Origin: Impatiens glandulifera
Taxonomy: Eukaryota; Streptophyta; Magnoliopsida; Ericales; Balsaminaceae
Reading direction: 5' to 3'
Assembly (NCBI RefSeq): GCF_907164915.1
Contig: NC_061864.1
Span: forward strand, 11,229,889 to 11,293,888
DNA length: 64,000 nucleotides
The notes beneath the pieces were generated by a model. The model worked only from the letters and a program-made list of their open reading frames with translations, searched no databases and was not told the DNA's origin. This document shows positions 1 through 12,712 of the stretch, piece by piece. The position numbers and the translations under genes are program-made. How positions within the stretch are numbered: position 1 is the first letter of the stretch; every line of letters begins with the position of its first letter.

Positions 1-1592
1 ACTGGACCACAGAATGGAGTAAGTTCAAGAACTTCTTGTCCCATGCTTGGAATTGCATTTCTTTTAAAAAAATGAATCACCCTTCACTGCTGCTTATTAG
101 CTTATAAGTTATTGCAAATATTTAAAATGAAAGATGATCCGACTAAGTAAGCCCAATTTGAAATACTCGTTATTTTGTATTTGGATCTAGATACGTTTAG
201 AAACTAAACTTAGTAAGAGGCAAATTTCTAGTTTTTTTATTGTTTCTCATGTGGATATGGATACAACAACAAAAGTTATTAGTGTTTTCAAATAGATCAA
301 TAGTCTCTATGTAAATATCCAACTATTTGAGCGACTGAAGCTTATCCATCTTAAAAAACAAATAGAATAATCTTTCATGTGTTGGATTGACTTGTATGCA
401 GGAAAACACAGTAGTGTTTCTTCATGGGTTCCTGGGAACTGGTGAAGATTGGGTTCCCATCATGAAGGCTATCTCCGGATCTGCAAGATGCATTGCTATT
501 GACCTTCCCGGCCAGGGAGCATCAAGGGTTGATCGTAAGATAACTAGGGAAAGATCGGATGAACCTAATCTCTCAATTGAGGGGATTGCAGATATAGTGA
601 ACAAGGTAATTTCTCAAATTGCTCCTGGGAAAGTCACAATTGTTGGGTACTCAATGGGAGCGCGAATTGCACTGTATATGGCATCGAGATTTGCAGACAA
701 GGTATATATGAGTTTGAGTTTTTTTGTTTTGTTTTTGCTCAGATGTGGATGGATGTATATTCAAGCTACTAAAAAATCACATGTTTTTGTTTCTCAAGAT
801 AAAAGGAGCTGTCATTGTATCTGGAAGTCCTGGACTGAAAGATAGTTTGGCAAGAAATAACCGCAGGGCTATTGATGATTCAAGAAGCCAATCTCTCATT
901 GCTCATGGATTGGAACAATTTTTGGATGGGTGGTATAAAGCATCATTGTGGAATAGGTTGCTTAATTTTCCAAATTTATGTAAAGCTCCTTTTAAATATA
1001 ATACTTTAGATAAATCATTTATTTTTAAGGCTATTGGTATCATTTCTGTCATCTGCAGCTTAAGAGAGCATCCCCATTTCAAGCGTGTTGTTTCCAACCG
1101 TCTTCAGCATGACAGCGTTCAAACTCTTGCCAAAGTCCTCTCAGATTCAAGTGTTGGGAGGCAAAGGTAAACGCCAATTCATCTTTTTTTTTAAAGTTAT
1201 AGTTCTTGGAAATTTTTCCTTGGACTAAGTATTTATCTAAAAGGAAAAGTAAAAAAGTACTTGTTTTCTTGATTTATTTTTTTCGAGAAACAGACAGTTT
1301 TGAAATAATTCCTATTTTTCTGATTTGTTGACTTACTTATGATGATAGGCCATTGTGGGATGATCTGAAGCACTTTAAGGTGCCTTTACAAATTGTTGTG
1401 GGAGAGAAAGATGAAAAGTATAAGCAGATTGCTGAGGAAATGTTGTATGAACTCAATCTTGGCATGTCAAGCCAAAATGGTCATGGAAAACACACTTCTG
1501 AAATCGTAGAGGTTCCAAACAGTGGCCATGCAGTTCATATAGAGAATCCCCTCGCAATTATCAGCGCGCTAAGAGCTTTTTTGAAAAAGTGA
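1..1592 (+). CDS. PHYLLO: PHYLLO, 3' end: MenH-like (SHCHC synthase) alpha/beta-hydrolase domain; 5' part lies outside the window
   Basis: Last exons of the plant fused MenF-MenD-MenC-MenH gene of phylloquinone (vitamin K1) synthesis, a plastid pathway; only the C-terminal MenH-like domain is in the window. Exons that splice in frame: 1-18, 402-701, 799-956, 1059-1166, 1349-1592 (stop TGA 1590-1592). The first ends at a strong donor (gtaagt at 19-24). Visible hydrolase features: oxyanion-loop HGFLGTGEDW at the start of exon 2, nucleophile elbow GYSMGAR (Ser) near 640-665, a late Asp in GEKDEKY and the catalytic His in NSGHAVHIENP. These form a complete Ser-Asp-His set in the expected order. 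The 276 codons present keep frame with no stops. Family assignment comes from recognising the PHYLLO C-terminal sequence; a free-standing MenH-like hydrolase is the alternative, less likely because an upstream exon splices in. Confidence 0.86.
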
Positions 1593-2832
1593 AAATAGTA
1601 TTGATCTTCTTCTCCTGTGCTGTCTCAGATATCTCAATAAGACTATGGCATGACTGCTCTTCCGTTTATTTTTTGTTGTGAATATGCCAAATTAGAGGCA
1701 CACATCTTGTACCATGTTTTTTTTTTATTGAACTTCCTTGTTTGGAAGTGGCCATTTTCCCTTTTTTTTGTTCCGTGACTTTATTGGCTTTTGGAGCCAT
1801 TGTTCCTTTTGGCTAAATCTTTTACTAATAAAAATATGTTCGGTGGCGGTCCTGGCGGACATTGTTGTTACATTGGAAAGTGGGTATTTTGATAAATAGA
1901 TAGTAATTGCAATATCATCAAAATAAAAGGGATTATGAGGTCAAACTACCATATTTAAATGGATTTTTTTTTGTCAAAGTTAAATGGGATACACTTCCAA
2001 GAGTTAAGACTAAAGTAAACGCAAATATCACCTACACCACTGTAATAATTACAACCAACATGGCACAAATGAAGGAATCGAAATGACAAGGTAATAAGCA
2101 AGATGTGGAAGAGGTCAATGTAGAATAGTTATAATCCTCCCCAACTGCAAAAGTGGCCAAATTAAGATGCTTGCCCCCAATTATGTATACTTATCTATGG
2201 TCCTAATATTTTCTATTCCAGCTTTCAACCTTTCCCCTTCTTGCCTCTTGGTCTCTTATTAAAGGAGGGAATTCTTCAAAAAAGTCGCACAAGGATCTGA
2301 AGCTAGAGAACTTTGTTATTGGAGAATTTAGGGATTTTTGTTTTTTTTAGGATTTAAGTAATGATTTAATGCAGCATAATGAGTGAAAAAATATTTCATT
2401 CCATTTTCTGATAATTTCCAGTGAACTTATTATATCCCAACTACTACATGATGATTATGAGAAGAAATTTGTCAAAAAAAAGGTTTGAATTATATTATAA
2501 TAAATGATAAAGATGTACATGAGATCAACTTTAGTCCAACCACTTCATAAGTCCCATAAAAAGTGAAACAATGAAATGTAAAAGCCAACTAATTAACCTC
2601 TATGACTATCAAATTCACCAGCAACAGCCAGCAGAGTTTGAATTCTGTTAGAAATCTCCACTTTTTTGGGGGGATTGTCCATTTACAAATAAATATGCCA
2701 GTGGAAGTTGCAGTTGCTGTATCGACATCGAACTAGCTAGCAACAAATCAGTAGAGATTTTCCTAAAATCCATTTTACACGTCTTTTTGGAGATATTACT
2801 TTTGTACAAGAGCTCAGAAGTTACATCGTTTC
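1593..2832. other. Convergent intergenic space between PHYLLO (+) and the telomere-binding protein gene (-)
   Basis: Contains the 3' untranslated ends of both genes. AT-rich, with several T-runs and AATAAA-like signals (for example near 1825-1835). I see no other gene, no inverted repeat and no transposon ends here. Confidence 0.6.
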
Positions 2833-5800
2833 TTAGGTCTCCAGGATCTTGAAGTGTTCTTCCAAGACGAAGAGAGGCTTAGGTTGATTATGTGACCAGA
2901 AGGCATGAGCGATCAGAACCCTATCCAACAGCTCTTGAGGAACCGGCTCCCCTCTTCTTTGCTGGGGGGAGATGTTTGCTGTGTGAACCAATGTTTTCCA
3001 TTTGTCCTGTGCAAGACATAAAAAACATAAATAAATAAATCCATAAGAGGTCATTTGCTTATGTCCGTTGCCCATTCCTTCCTACAGCCACTGAAATGAA
3101 AACGACTATATATCGAGTCTTAAACACACGTGACTTAAAAAGACAATTGTTCATTATTGAACAACTCGATTATCAAGACACGTTCAATTCGTATTTATAC
3201 TTTAGGAGATGGAATTTTTAGGGTTTCATAAATCTCTGGAAAACTACTCTCCATAGCTCATAACATTTGTTCATTATCTGTAAAAAAGACTTCCAAGTGA
3301 TTTATTAGAGTCTATTTGACCACAATTAGGATAAAAGAATATTCTCAATATTTACTCATCATCATCATCATCAAGATATATACATTTACAGGAATACCAA
3401 CCTTTAGATCCACATAAGTTCGATGCTCTGCATCCTCGAAGGCAGACAGTTTAACATCCCGCCACCTAAAAGAGCAGGATGAGAGATTAAAGCTTCATTA
3501 AAGCCGGAGTGAAATAATATTAAGACTGTTCCAACCAAACCTTCCAGTTCCAAGTTTCTCAACAGTTTCAACCAATGCTTCCACCTCTGTTACAGTGAAA
3601 GGTCTTCTAGTTCTACGCTGAACTATTTCCGACCCACTAGCTTTCTGATTTATGGGAACAACAGAAAGTGCGTCCTCCATAGCCATAGCAGGCACAGTAA
3701 CCAATGCCTTTGAATAATCAGTAACTTCCATATCTTTCACCACATCAGTTTGTAAAGGAGGACCACCACCAAAAGGAGTATCCACAACTGGGCTGAGTAT
3801 TGACCTGGTCAAAATAATAATCACTTGAATTTTTTAAAGACCCAAATTTGTCATGTTTCAGTTATCAGAAAACAAAACTTTTTTACCAAATATCTAGAAT
3901 CCTACATCACCAACTTAAATCCAAGGATCTTGTCAACATAACATGTTAGTGAAGCTTTCTTGAGAAATATACCCAAGTCCTCCCCTTTTTTCTTGAAAGA
4001 AGGTCAACTTTTGTAACATTAAAAATCTGTGACCACAACTTTGCGTTCACTTTTTAATGATCATAAAAGCAAAAAAGATATACAAAACGGGAAAGGTTAG
4101 ATTCAAAATGTCAACTTTTATATCAATTTTTTGTTTGAGGAATCTAAAGAATGAAAATTACCCAAGTATTTCATGATGTTTTGTTCCAGATGGAACCAGA
4201 TCATCCAGAACTGTATGATCTTTGGGCGAGACAGGTGGAGGCTCCATCGCAGATTGAGGCTCCAAAATAAAACCTAGAGCATCTAGATCACTATTGTCAC
4301 AAATACCACTCTGCAATAGGGTTCTATTATCATCTCTGACCTTTTTCCCTCGGAGTAGTACACCAACATGTAATCCATCTTGAATAATTGAAGTCACTGC
4401 CTCCATTACTTTCCTCTGTAGCCAATATCAAGCAGCACATTTATAAATTACAAAATTTCACAATCTCTCATGCATGACAGAATCTATAACTGTACAAGTA
4501 AACCAGGTCAAAATGGGAGAAGGGAATTTTAATCAATGTTCATAACTCCATATTACACAAGTTCCTCTAGATACATAAACGTTTGAAAAAAAACTCATAA
4601 ATTTATTTTTGTTTTCTGATAACTGAAAACATGACAGTTTTACCTTCAGCGAGCCAACTGTGGCAGTTTCAGGAACTTCAATATACAGATCCGGTACTCT
4701 GAAGGACTTTATGCTAAGATTCACTACAAAATTTCAATATAAATCAGCAAGTATAGAAGAAAGATAACAAAAAACAGTAGTATTTGTCGTATGATTAAGA
4801 AAAGTTTCGTTTAATACCATGGGATTCTCTAACAACTGATGATGGTCCACTTGCTGCCAGAATAAAGAAGAAGAATCAAGACAATGGTGAGAAAACAAGT
4901 GTTAGCCCTAAACTTGGAGAGGAAATGTTTCAACCTATGTGCAATTTTATTGGCGATCCGTTCATGCCTCTCTTCATACTCTTTCCAGGTGAGTTGGAAA
5001 TACTTTCACTGCTACCCTCACATTCAAATCCTGCCGTAGGTTTATTATGGTCATAGAATTTCCTTTTTCTTGAAGGACCCTCATGTTGACTTCTCCCATC
5101 AGCTATATCAATAAGCAAGTTTAATACCAAACAGCATATCATCAAAATAAATTAAATTCTAAGCAGACACATACTAGTTAAGGTGAAGTCACAATCTTTC
5201 AATTTTGGACCCGCTTTCCAATACTTGGACATAAGTAACTTTCTGATTCTTCGGAATCCAAAACGCGACTGCGGTCGAAAAAACCTTGTCTTGACACTAT
5301 GCCCATTGAATCCAACAAACTTTTTGTTATCATCTGTACATCCTACTTTAACATAGTTCCCGTTCTTAAGAGAGGATACATTACTATTATTCACACTTGT
5401 AGCTGTCAAATCTGGTTTAATAATGACTTCAGGGTTATGCTCTTTCTTAATTACATTATCTAGAGCAGAACCACGGTCCACAACATTATAGCAGCTTACA
5501 TTTTCGAATTGGATTTTTGGAATTTCCAATTTCACATTATTTTCTAAGTATTCAGTTCTCCCAGGGTTAGAATCTTCCTGTTTAACTTTCAGACTCTCAA
5601 AACTACACTGTTTCTTTCTTTCTGCATTACTAGATGCAGAACTTTCACATTCCAGCAACAGTTTTCCAGCAACAGTGGCTAAGAGTTCAAAAGCACAAAT
5701 TTGACCATCCCCCAAGCTCTTTTTCTTGGAAACCTTACCCTGAAATTGAATTAAAAAAATGCATTAAGTATAAATCATGATTATGCCTAACAAGAGAACG

Positions 5801-5893
5801 CAATAAGGTACTTACTCTAATAGATCTTGGAGCCCGAGGTATGACTGGAAACTGATAGCCACAAAATTCATAATTTAGACTCTTCTTCAACAT
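2833..5893 (-). CDS. Telomere repeat-binding protein (TRP/TBP1-like; ubiquitin-like domain plus C-terminal Myb/telobox)
   Basis: Nine coding exons on the minus strand, all GT-AG: 5816-5893, 5175-5739, 4935-5102, 4819-4854, 4644-4723, 4162-4415, 3541-3804, 3402-3465, 2833-3006. They total 1683 nt, 560 residues, the usual family size. The N-terminus has the family signature GYQFPVIPRAPRS. Residues about 205-270 are basic and charged. Residues about 283-360 form a ubiquitin-like fold (KSFRVPDLYIEVPETATVG...VLLRGKKVRDDN). The C-terminus is a SANT/Myb domain with plant extension: RRPFTVTEVEALVETVEKLGTGRW, then the telobox-type VDLKDKWKTLVHTA, then QRRGEPVPQELLDRVL. The Myb domain is split over the last three exons, as in plant TRP genes. 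The family binds double-stranded TTTAGGG repeats in the nucleus; that role here is by homology. The first ATG (5893) is chosen because it starts the conserved N-terminal motif. Confidence 0.88.
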
Positions 5894-6700
5894 CACAACT
5901 CACCGAAAATAATCAGCCAATAAAAGTTCACCAGCAGGTATCAATCATTACAGGGATCCTATATAAATCTGCCCAAGGTGCAAAAGAAAATCTCAATTCA
6001 ATAATAAGTTTGGCGTCTTACAGAAAGATAAATCCATTATGGATTGTTTAGATGTTCTAGGTAAACTGCTTTATTAGGAACAATTACATGGATGAGTTTG
6101 AAATAAGAAGTCTACAAGAGTTACTAAGAATAAGTTCAGATCAAACAATCTTCTCATTTAAATCATTTACGGGTGGAAAACCTAAAATGCTACAGGATTA
6201 AAACTCAATTATATATGATGATGCACTGGGAGGGCAATCAATCAATTTCAGTTATGATGAATCATTTTGATTAATCATATCATAGTTGCTGATGAGAAAA
6301 AGGAAAGAGATTTATGCATAACAGACTAGAATTCTCCATCCCCACCTATCGTAATTGGAGCAAACAGAAGAAGACAGAGAAATCTGATCAGATATCACAT
6401 CAAACAGCAAAAATTCAGCATAGAAATAAACCCTCCACGCAAATTTCCCGGAATTCAACAAGATCAGAGGAAAATGAAATTCCAGATCACTCAGATTCGT
6501 AGACGAAGCAGAAACAACAATAAATACAGATTTCAGATATGTGGATCGGTTGGCTTACCAGTTGTGAGAAACCAATCTTTTGTTAGATTTATACATACAT
6601 ATATGTGTCAAATTCTGCAGGAAAAAAAACCCTCGTCAAGAAAACAGTTTGCAACTGTCTCTCTTTCTTTCTTTCTTTCTTTCTTTCTTTAAGGAGATGT
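5894..6700 (-). promoter_or_regulatory. 5' leader and leader intron of the telomere-binding protein gene
   Basis: On the minus strand a plausible donor (ctg|gtaagcc) lies at about 6557, so a non-coding first exon probably spans about 6558-6690 and is removed from the coding exon by a leader intron. The leader exon carries a purine run, seen on the plus strand as about seven CTTT units at 6660-6690. The acceptor just 5' of the ATG is not clear. No convincing TATA box was found. Confidence 0.45.
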
Positions 6701-7168
6701 GAAGATGGTGGACAGCGACAAAAAACCCCTGTTTCAGTTTTAACAAAAACCACCGAATTGCCAAAAAAATAAATAAAAAGAAGAATAAAACAGTTGGCTT
6801 AAACCCCATCTTCTTTTATGCCTCGGATCTCTCTCTACACTTCCCAACCACAAAACAGGGATGAGCCAGTTGAAGGTCATTGTCGTCTTTCACCACTATT
6901 TTTTTTTTTTTTTTTTTTTAACAATTTCCCGCGACAACAAGAGAATTTACCCACGACACGCATTACTCTTATGCGTTATGCCTTGTTTGTTTTCCTGTAG
7001 GTTCATTTTAGGAAGGGTCGGATTTTGAAATTATAAATTATTTTAAATATAACATATTTAAATAAAATTAATTTCATTAATAGATATATGAGTATTACTT
7101 CAATTTAATCATAATTTGACAAAAAAAAATAGAAAAAATGTTAATTTTATTATTGAACTATAACGAAA

Positions 7169-7809
7169 TATTCACTTATATCATTAAGCAAATTTTTGTT
7201 CGTTCATATCAGTGTAGTTAAACTTAATCTTCATCTATATCAATTAATCTTTATCTATATCAATGGTTAAAAAAACATCAAAGTTCATTCAGTTTTCCGT
7301 GAGACAATGACATGTGTGATTGACATGTCATTTTTTTTTAATTAATATATATTATATTTTTATTTTTATTACTAATTTTTAAATAATAAAACTTTTATAT
7401 TTTTAGAGATATTAACCAAACAATCTAAACATTTTGAGAGACACTAATCATAGTTTTTTTTTTTTTTAATTAATATATTTTTAATATTTAATTGTATTAA
7501 AAAAATTTATTATTTGGAAATGTTAATAAAATAAATATTAAAAATATATTAATTAAAAAAATGAATTATTATTAATGCTTCTCAAAATGTATAATAAATT
7601 AAGTTTTATAATTTAAAAATAGTGAATAAAAATAAATATATAATATATATATTACTTTTTAAAAAATGACATATCAATCAAAAGTGTTATCATTTAATGA
7701 AAAACTTAACGGGTTTGAATGTTTTTGTCCAGCAGTGACATAAATGAACATTAAACTCAATTACAGTGGTATGAACGAACAAAAATCAGTTCAGTGATAT
7801 ACGTGAATA
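7169..7809. repeat. Inverted-repeat (MITE/foldback-like) element, about 640 bp
   Basis: The left end (TATTCACTTATATCATTAAG, then TTTTTGTTCGTTCATA at about 7195-7210) reappears as reverse complement at the right end (CGAACAAAAA near 7777, GTGAATA at 7803-7809). Pairing extends inward through the ATGACATGT / ACATATCAAT regions around 7310 and 7665, giving arms of more than 150 bp around an AT-rich core. No coding capacity. A target duplication could not be fixed. Confidence 0.6.
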
Positions 7810-7894
7810 TATTGAGTGATATACATGAATATTTTCAATGATAAAATTAGCATTCCCCACCAAAAAAACTCAATCACAATTTTTTATAGTACGT

Positions 7895-7898
<4 letters not shown>

Positions 7899-7968
<70 letters not shown>
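7899..7968. repeat. (AT)n microsatellite
   Basis: About 35 uninterrupted AT dinucleotides. Apparent Ile-Tyr open frames across it are artefacts. Confidence 0.95.
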
Positions 7969-7970
<2 letters not shown>

Positions 7971-8706
7971 ATTAAAATATTTTTTTATTATATATTAATT
8001 TTCATCCAAATAATTCAATTTTTAATAATCTTAATCTAAACAAAATTATTTAAATAATTAGAGATACTAATTGATACAAATTTTATAATAAAGTCATTTT
8101 TTCTTGAACAATTAATTTTATAACTATATATTGATCTTGCATTATATTAATAATTATTAGACAAATCGATAATGTCATTATAGAAGATCCATAAGGCTCT
8201 TGCGGAACAAACTCGTGCTAGTCATCCCCTTAAAAAAATTATAATTCTCTTGATATATTTGAGTTTAATTTATCAAATGAAGACAAATAGTTAATTAATT
8301 TATGTAACTATAATGAATGAGTTATCTAATTCATATATCTAACCCTAAATTGGATTGAGTATCATGAGTATGTAATTATAAATTGAGTTTTGTATGAGCT
8401 TTGATATTTCCTAGCTAATGCTCACCCTAGCTAGCTAACCATGGTCCATAACAATAACCATTTTTTAAAATCAAATTTCACCTCTCATGCATGCACACTA
8501 TTTATATAATGCATAATTGATATTATGAAGATTGCTGGTATGAGATAGATATAATATATGTTCATTGGCTTTCCCTATAAATCTGATGAAAATATTACCA
8601 TTGGTCGGGGGATTAATGGATGGCCAATATCCCTTAATACTCAACCATGGATGCATGGATATATCACTCAACAAAGAACCAAATCTCCATACCAGCCCTA
8701 GAAAGA
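7969..8706. other. Upstream region of the GH17 gene
   Basis: AT-rich to about 8400, then more balanced. Contains the presumed promoter and leader of the glucanase. A TATA-like ATTTATATAATG lies at 8500-8511, about 200 bp before the chosen ATG. No other gene seen. Confidence 0.4.
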
Positions 8707-10221
8707 ATGGCCAAACCATTACATGTCGCCGTGGTGGTCCTCCTTTACGCCGCCGCCTTATCCCATCGTTTCTCCTTCTCATTGGCCATTGGAGTCAACT
8801 ATGGCACCACCGCCAACGACCTTCCGCCGCCACAACAAGTGGCCCAATTCATCAAGGACAAAACCTTAATAGACCGCGTTAAAATCTTCGACGCCAACCC
8901 CGACATCATACGTGCATTCGCGGGCACGGGCATCCTTCTAACCATCACCATCGCCGACGGCGATATATTGAACCTCGCAACCCCTCGAGCAGCCCGCCGA
9001 TGGGTTGCCGCCAATGTACAGCCGTTTTATCCGGCCACTCGCTTCCACCACATCTGCGTAGGAAGCGAGGTTTTCCAGTGGACCGACGCGAACACGATTG
9101 CGCATCTCGTTCCCGCGATGAAAGCCGTGCACAACGCGCTATCTCGAGCCGGGATAAAGGACGTATCCGTCACGACCGCCCATTCGCTCATAATCTTAAA
9201 CCCATCGAACTTTCCGAGCGGTTCCTCGTTCAAGACGGCGTGGGACCGGAGTGTGATAGCTCCCATGTTGGACTTTCATCGTCGGACCAGGTCACCGTTT
9301 ATGGTTAATCCTTACCCGTATTTCTCCTGGTCCCCACAAAAGGACGCGTTCAATCTTTTCCGTCGCAACCCGGGCGTTCGCGATCCGGGAACAGGGAAAA
9401 CGTACTTCAACATGTACGATTTTTTATTGGATTCGGTTCATACGTCGATGAAGAAGTTAGGGTACGGAGACGTGGAGATTGCGGTTGGGGAGGTCGGTTG
9501 GCCGTCTCTAGGAGACCCCGGAATGAAACAATGTACGGTGGAAAACGCGCGATGGCATAATTTGAATGTGTTGACCAAGTCAAAGTCAGGTGTCGGGACA
9601 CCTTTGATGCCGGGACGAAGATTTGAAACGTACATATTTGGATTGTTTAATGAGAACTTAAAACCCGGTTCTGCAGCGGAGAGAAATTTCGGGTTATTTC
9701 GACCCGATATGACTCCTGTTTACAACATTGGCCTCATGCGTGGTGGAGTACCACCAAAGGTAACATTTTTATGACTAAATTATTGAAAATAAATCTTTAA
9801 GTGACATTTTAAACTATAGGGTAACAATGGGGGGAATGCATTACCAGCACCATCGGGAAACCAATGGTGTGTGGCGAAACCGGGGGCCAGTGACGCCGGG
9901 CTAGGATCAGCCTTAAATTGGGCGTGTGGCCAACCCGGAATAAATTGTTCACCGGTTAACACCGGAGGACCCTGCTTCGAGCCCAACACAGTCAGTGCCC
10001 ATGCATCCTATGTCATGAATGCTTACTATAAGGCCAAGGGTTCGCAGCCTCACAACTGCGACTTCTCTGGCACCGCGATGATCACTCACACCAACCCAAG
10101 TAAGCATTGACCCAAGAAATAAAATTTAAAAATTGCTTGTTTTTGAAAATTTTATTAGCCTCTTTTGTATACTAAACTAAATTTGTTTGGATTTGCAGGT
10201 CATGGAACATGTCATTATTAA
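8707..10221 (+). CDS. Glucan endo-1,3-beta-glucosidase, GH17 with C-terminal X8/CBM43 domain
   Basis: Three exons: 8707-9759, 9820-10099, 10199-10221 (451 residues). The start at 8707 is preferred over an in-frame ATG at 8647 because it begins a typical secretion signal (residues about 1-27, hydrophobic VVVLLYAAA) just before IGVNYG, the usual mature GH17 start. The GH17 barrel follows: putative acid/base Glu121 in VGSE and nucleophile Glu262 in the family signature VGEVGWPS, with the late block FETYIFGLFNENLKPG intact. The X8 module (about residues 366-448) starts at QWCVAKPG and has the expected Cys pattern, the last Cys being on the tiny third exon (GTCHY, stop). Such proteins hydrolyse or bind callose at the cell wall or plasmodesmata. 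Odd point: Asn before the acid/base Glu is Ser here. The coding part is clearly GC-richer than its surroundings. No GPI-anchor signal follows X8. Confidence 0.87.
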
Positions 10222-12712
10222 TAAGGGACAACATAAGAAAGTATGATGCTACTTATGGAAGCCATGTGCAGGCTATTTTGCGAAAATCTTTCATATGTTT
10301 TTAACTGTTAAAATCCTTATTAGCTAAGTATTTCATGATAAGAAAATATTCATTTATTTTTTATTAACAAATTAAACTTTCATTGACAAATGGAGAGATG
10401 ACATTGATTGTTAATTATATTGCGCATAATATAAACTATAATTTAACAAAGAACAAAATCTAAATATTATACTTCTATATCTTTCATTCAAAATATATAT
10501 TTCTACTTAGCATAAAAATATGGTTTTTTTTCATTGGTATAGTTATCTCAATTAAATGACCACAATAACAACAAAAACAACCATGTTTCTACTAACATAT
10601 ACATTTTTTTTAGTGTAGTTTGGAATCATCATATTGGTTCTAATGCTCTAAAAACTAAAATTCATATCTAGGGATGAAAATAATGAATTCAATTGCAAAA
10701 AAAAAAATAAAAATCAGAGATTAGAGGTTATAATAAATTCTATCGTAAAATAATAATAAAAAACAAAACATTTTTTTTTTCAGGTTGGGATGAAAGCCCT
10801 ACTCAACTCTAACGTAGATCTGTCTCTGACCTCATTAATGAGTGCGTAAACATGCTCGTTTAGAGACTTATGAAAATGTTGATAAACATATACATTTATG
10901 GGCTCGCGAAGCTGTTCATTTAGAGGCTCGTTTAATCTTTATTAATATATTAATAAATTAATATTTAATAACTCAAAAAAAATTAAGCTCTCCGTAAAAT
11001 CTTCTTATAGATTGTAAACAAGCTCTATAAACGAGTCGATTTCGAGCCGCTCGTGATTTCAACTAAATACATCCAAGTCAAGTTCGAGTTCTAATATAAA
11101 AGTTTAAACCTAACTCGAGCTGAATGTATGTTAAACGAGCCGACCTCGAGTCTTTAACTTTCGAATTCACTCCTCCTAACTAATTATAAGTGTTAAATGT
11201 TAAAAAAAAAACCTCCAGACTTTTTTTTTAACTAAATAGCCCAAAAAATAATAAAAAAAGAAGTCAATACCAGATAATTTATTCAATTGATCCCTCAATG
11301 CCAATAGTAAAAAATACTTTGCATTCCTCAGTCTATGGTTGATATTTTCTACCAATGAATGTCAAACGGCTAATACCAACGTTATCTTCTCACGTAATCC
11401 AACATACTTAATTAATTATATATACTCCTCAAATTTGTGGAATATTATAAGTTATAACATACATAAATATTTGTTGATTGACATCCAATGTTTTTATTAT
11501 TGTTTTCAAATGTAAGATAGATTGTCTCTTCCGTTTCTTGAGGGAAAAGAGGCAAATTTATAATAATGTCAAATTGACTAACCATATGTAAACACTTTAA
11601 TTTTGTGATTTAATTTGAATGAGAAATTATTAGATAAATGTTATTAAAAATAAATAATGTTTGATATTTCATTCATTGGGATATAAATTTAGACAAAAGC
11701 ATATATATATAACTTAATTAGATATATATTTACAAATTTATTCACATTTTTTTTCATCCAAACTGAGAGAAATTAAAATGTGTTTTCAAATGAGCCTTAA
11801 ATATATATGTTAGCAAATTAGTACTATATATTGTTGTCTGTTACTATAAAGGAAGTGGAGCAGTTAAGGCTGGCTGAGTAAAAAGCATATGTAATAATAC
11901 TAATAAATTAATTAAAGTTGAAAAAAAAAACATTATATATAATATATATATGAAATACCTTTGATTTGTTCTGTTCTGTTTTTTCTTCAATCGTCAACCA
12001 CAATACACGGGAACTGACATTTACAAGTAGAGAACAATTAAAAATAATAATTTTAATATTTTAATCAATATGAATCAACCACGTACATACAAAATACTTT
12101 AAGTTTGTGACACATTAGGGATTATTATTTTCTATAGTCATCTAGGATTATTTTTCCTCTTAAAACTCTGGTCCACTTTCAATTTTGGTTATTTAAATAA
12201 CCTTATTCATGGGGGTGTTAAAAAGGCAATTTTAAAATTATTTGAATGAAAAATGTTTAAAAGATATTAATATATAATTAAAAGTTTATAAAATTTTAAT
12301 GTTTTTTTATTAAATAGAAAATATTTTAATTAATATAATATTAATTAAAAATGTAAAAAATGATTCATTATCGAATTTTAATGTATGGAGCAATATTTTT
12401 TCTTCACATTTCATAAACATTTTTCTTAGCATTGCTATTGTGATATTTAAATTGTTCAATATGACAAAAAAAAATAAAAAATTAGGCACCTTAGAAATTA
12501 TTAAAATTAAGTTTTTCTTTAAAAATTCAAAAATCATACATGAACTTGTTTGTTTCGAAGTTTGGGAGAGAAATAAGTTTATATAATAAATGATTTCATA
12601 ATATATCAAATTTATAATTAAAATAGTGATTTTTAAAAGAAGAAAAAAAATATTTTTTTTATCAGAAAAACTGAAAATCAAACAAACCTTAATTTAGTTG
12701 AGTAGTCGATAA
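10222..12712. other. Long AT-rich intergenic region with a decayed transposon-like segment
   Basis: Mostly AT-rich DNA without gene-like frames. At about 10671-11177 a GC-richer patch repeats CTCG/CGAG motifs (AAACGAGCCG, CTCGTTTA) between TAGGGATGAA on the left and ATTCACTCCTCCTA on the right, resembling the worn ends of a hAT-type element. No target duplication was recognised. The rest shows nothing I can name. Confidence 0.4.

Noticed and set aside
7816..7998. Open frames of repeated Ile-Tyr over (TA)n tracts (also at 36376, 38392, 38641, 52563, 52946)
   Set aside because: They arise only because TA repeats lack stops in some frames; no gene context.
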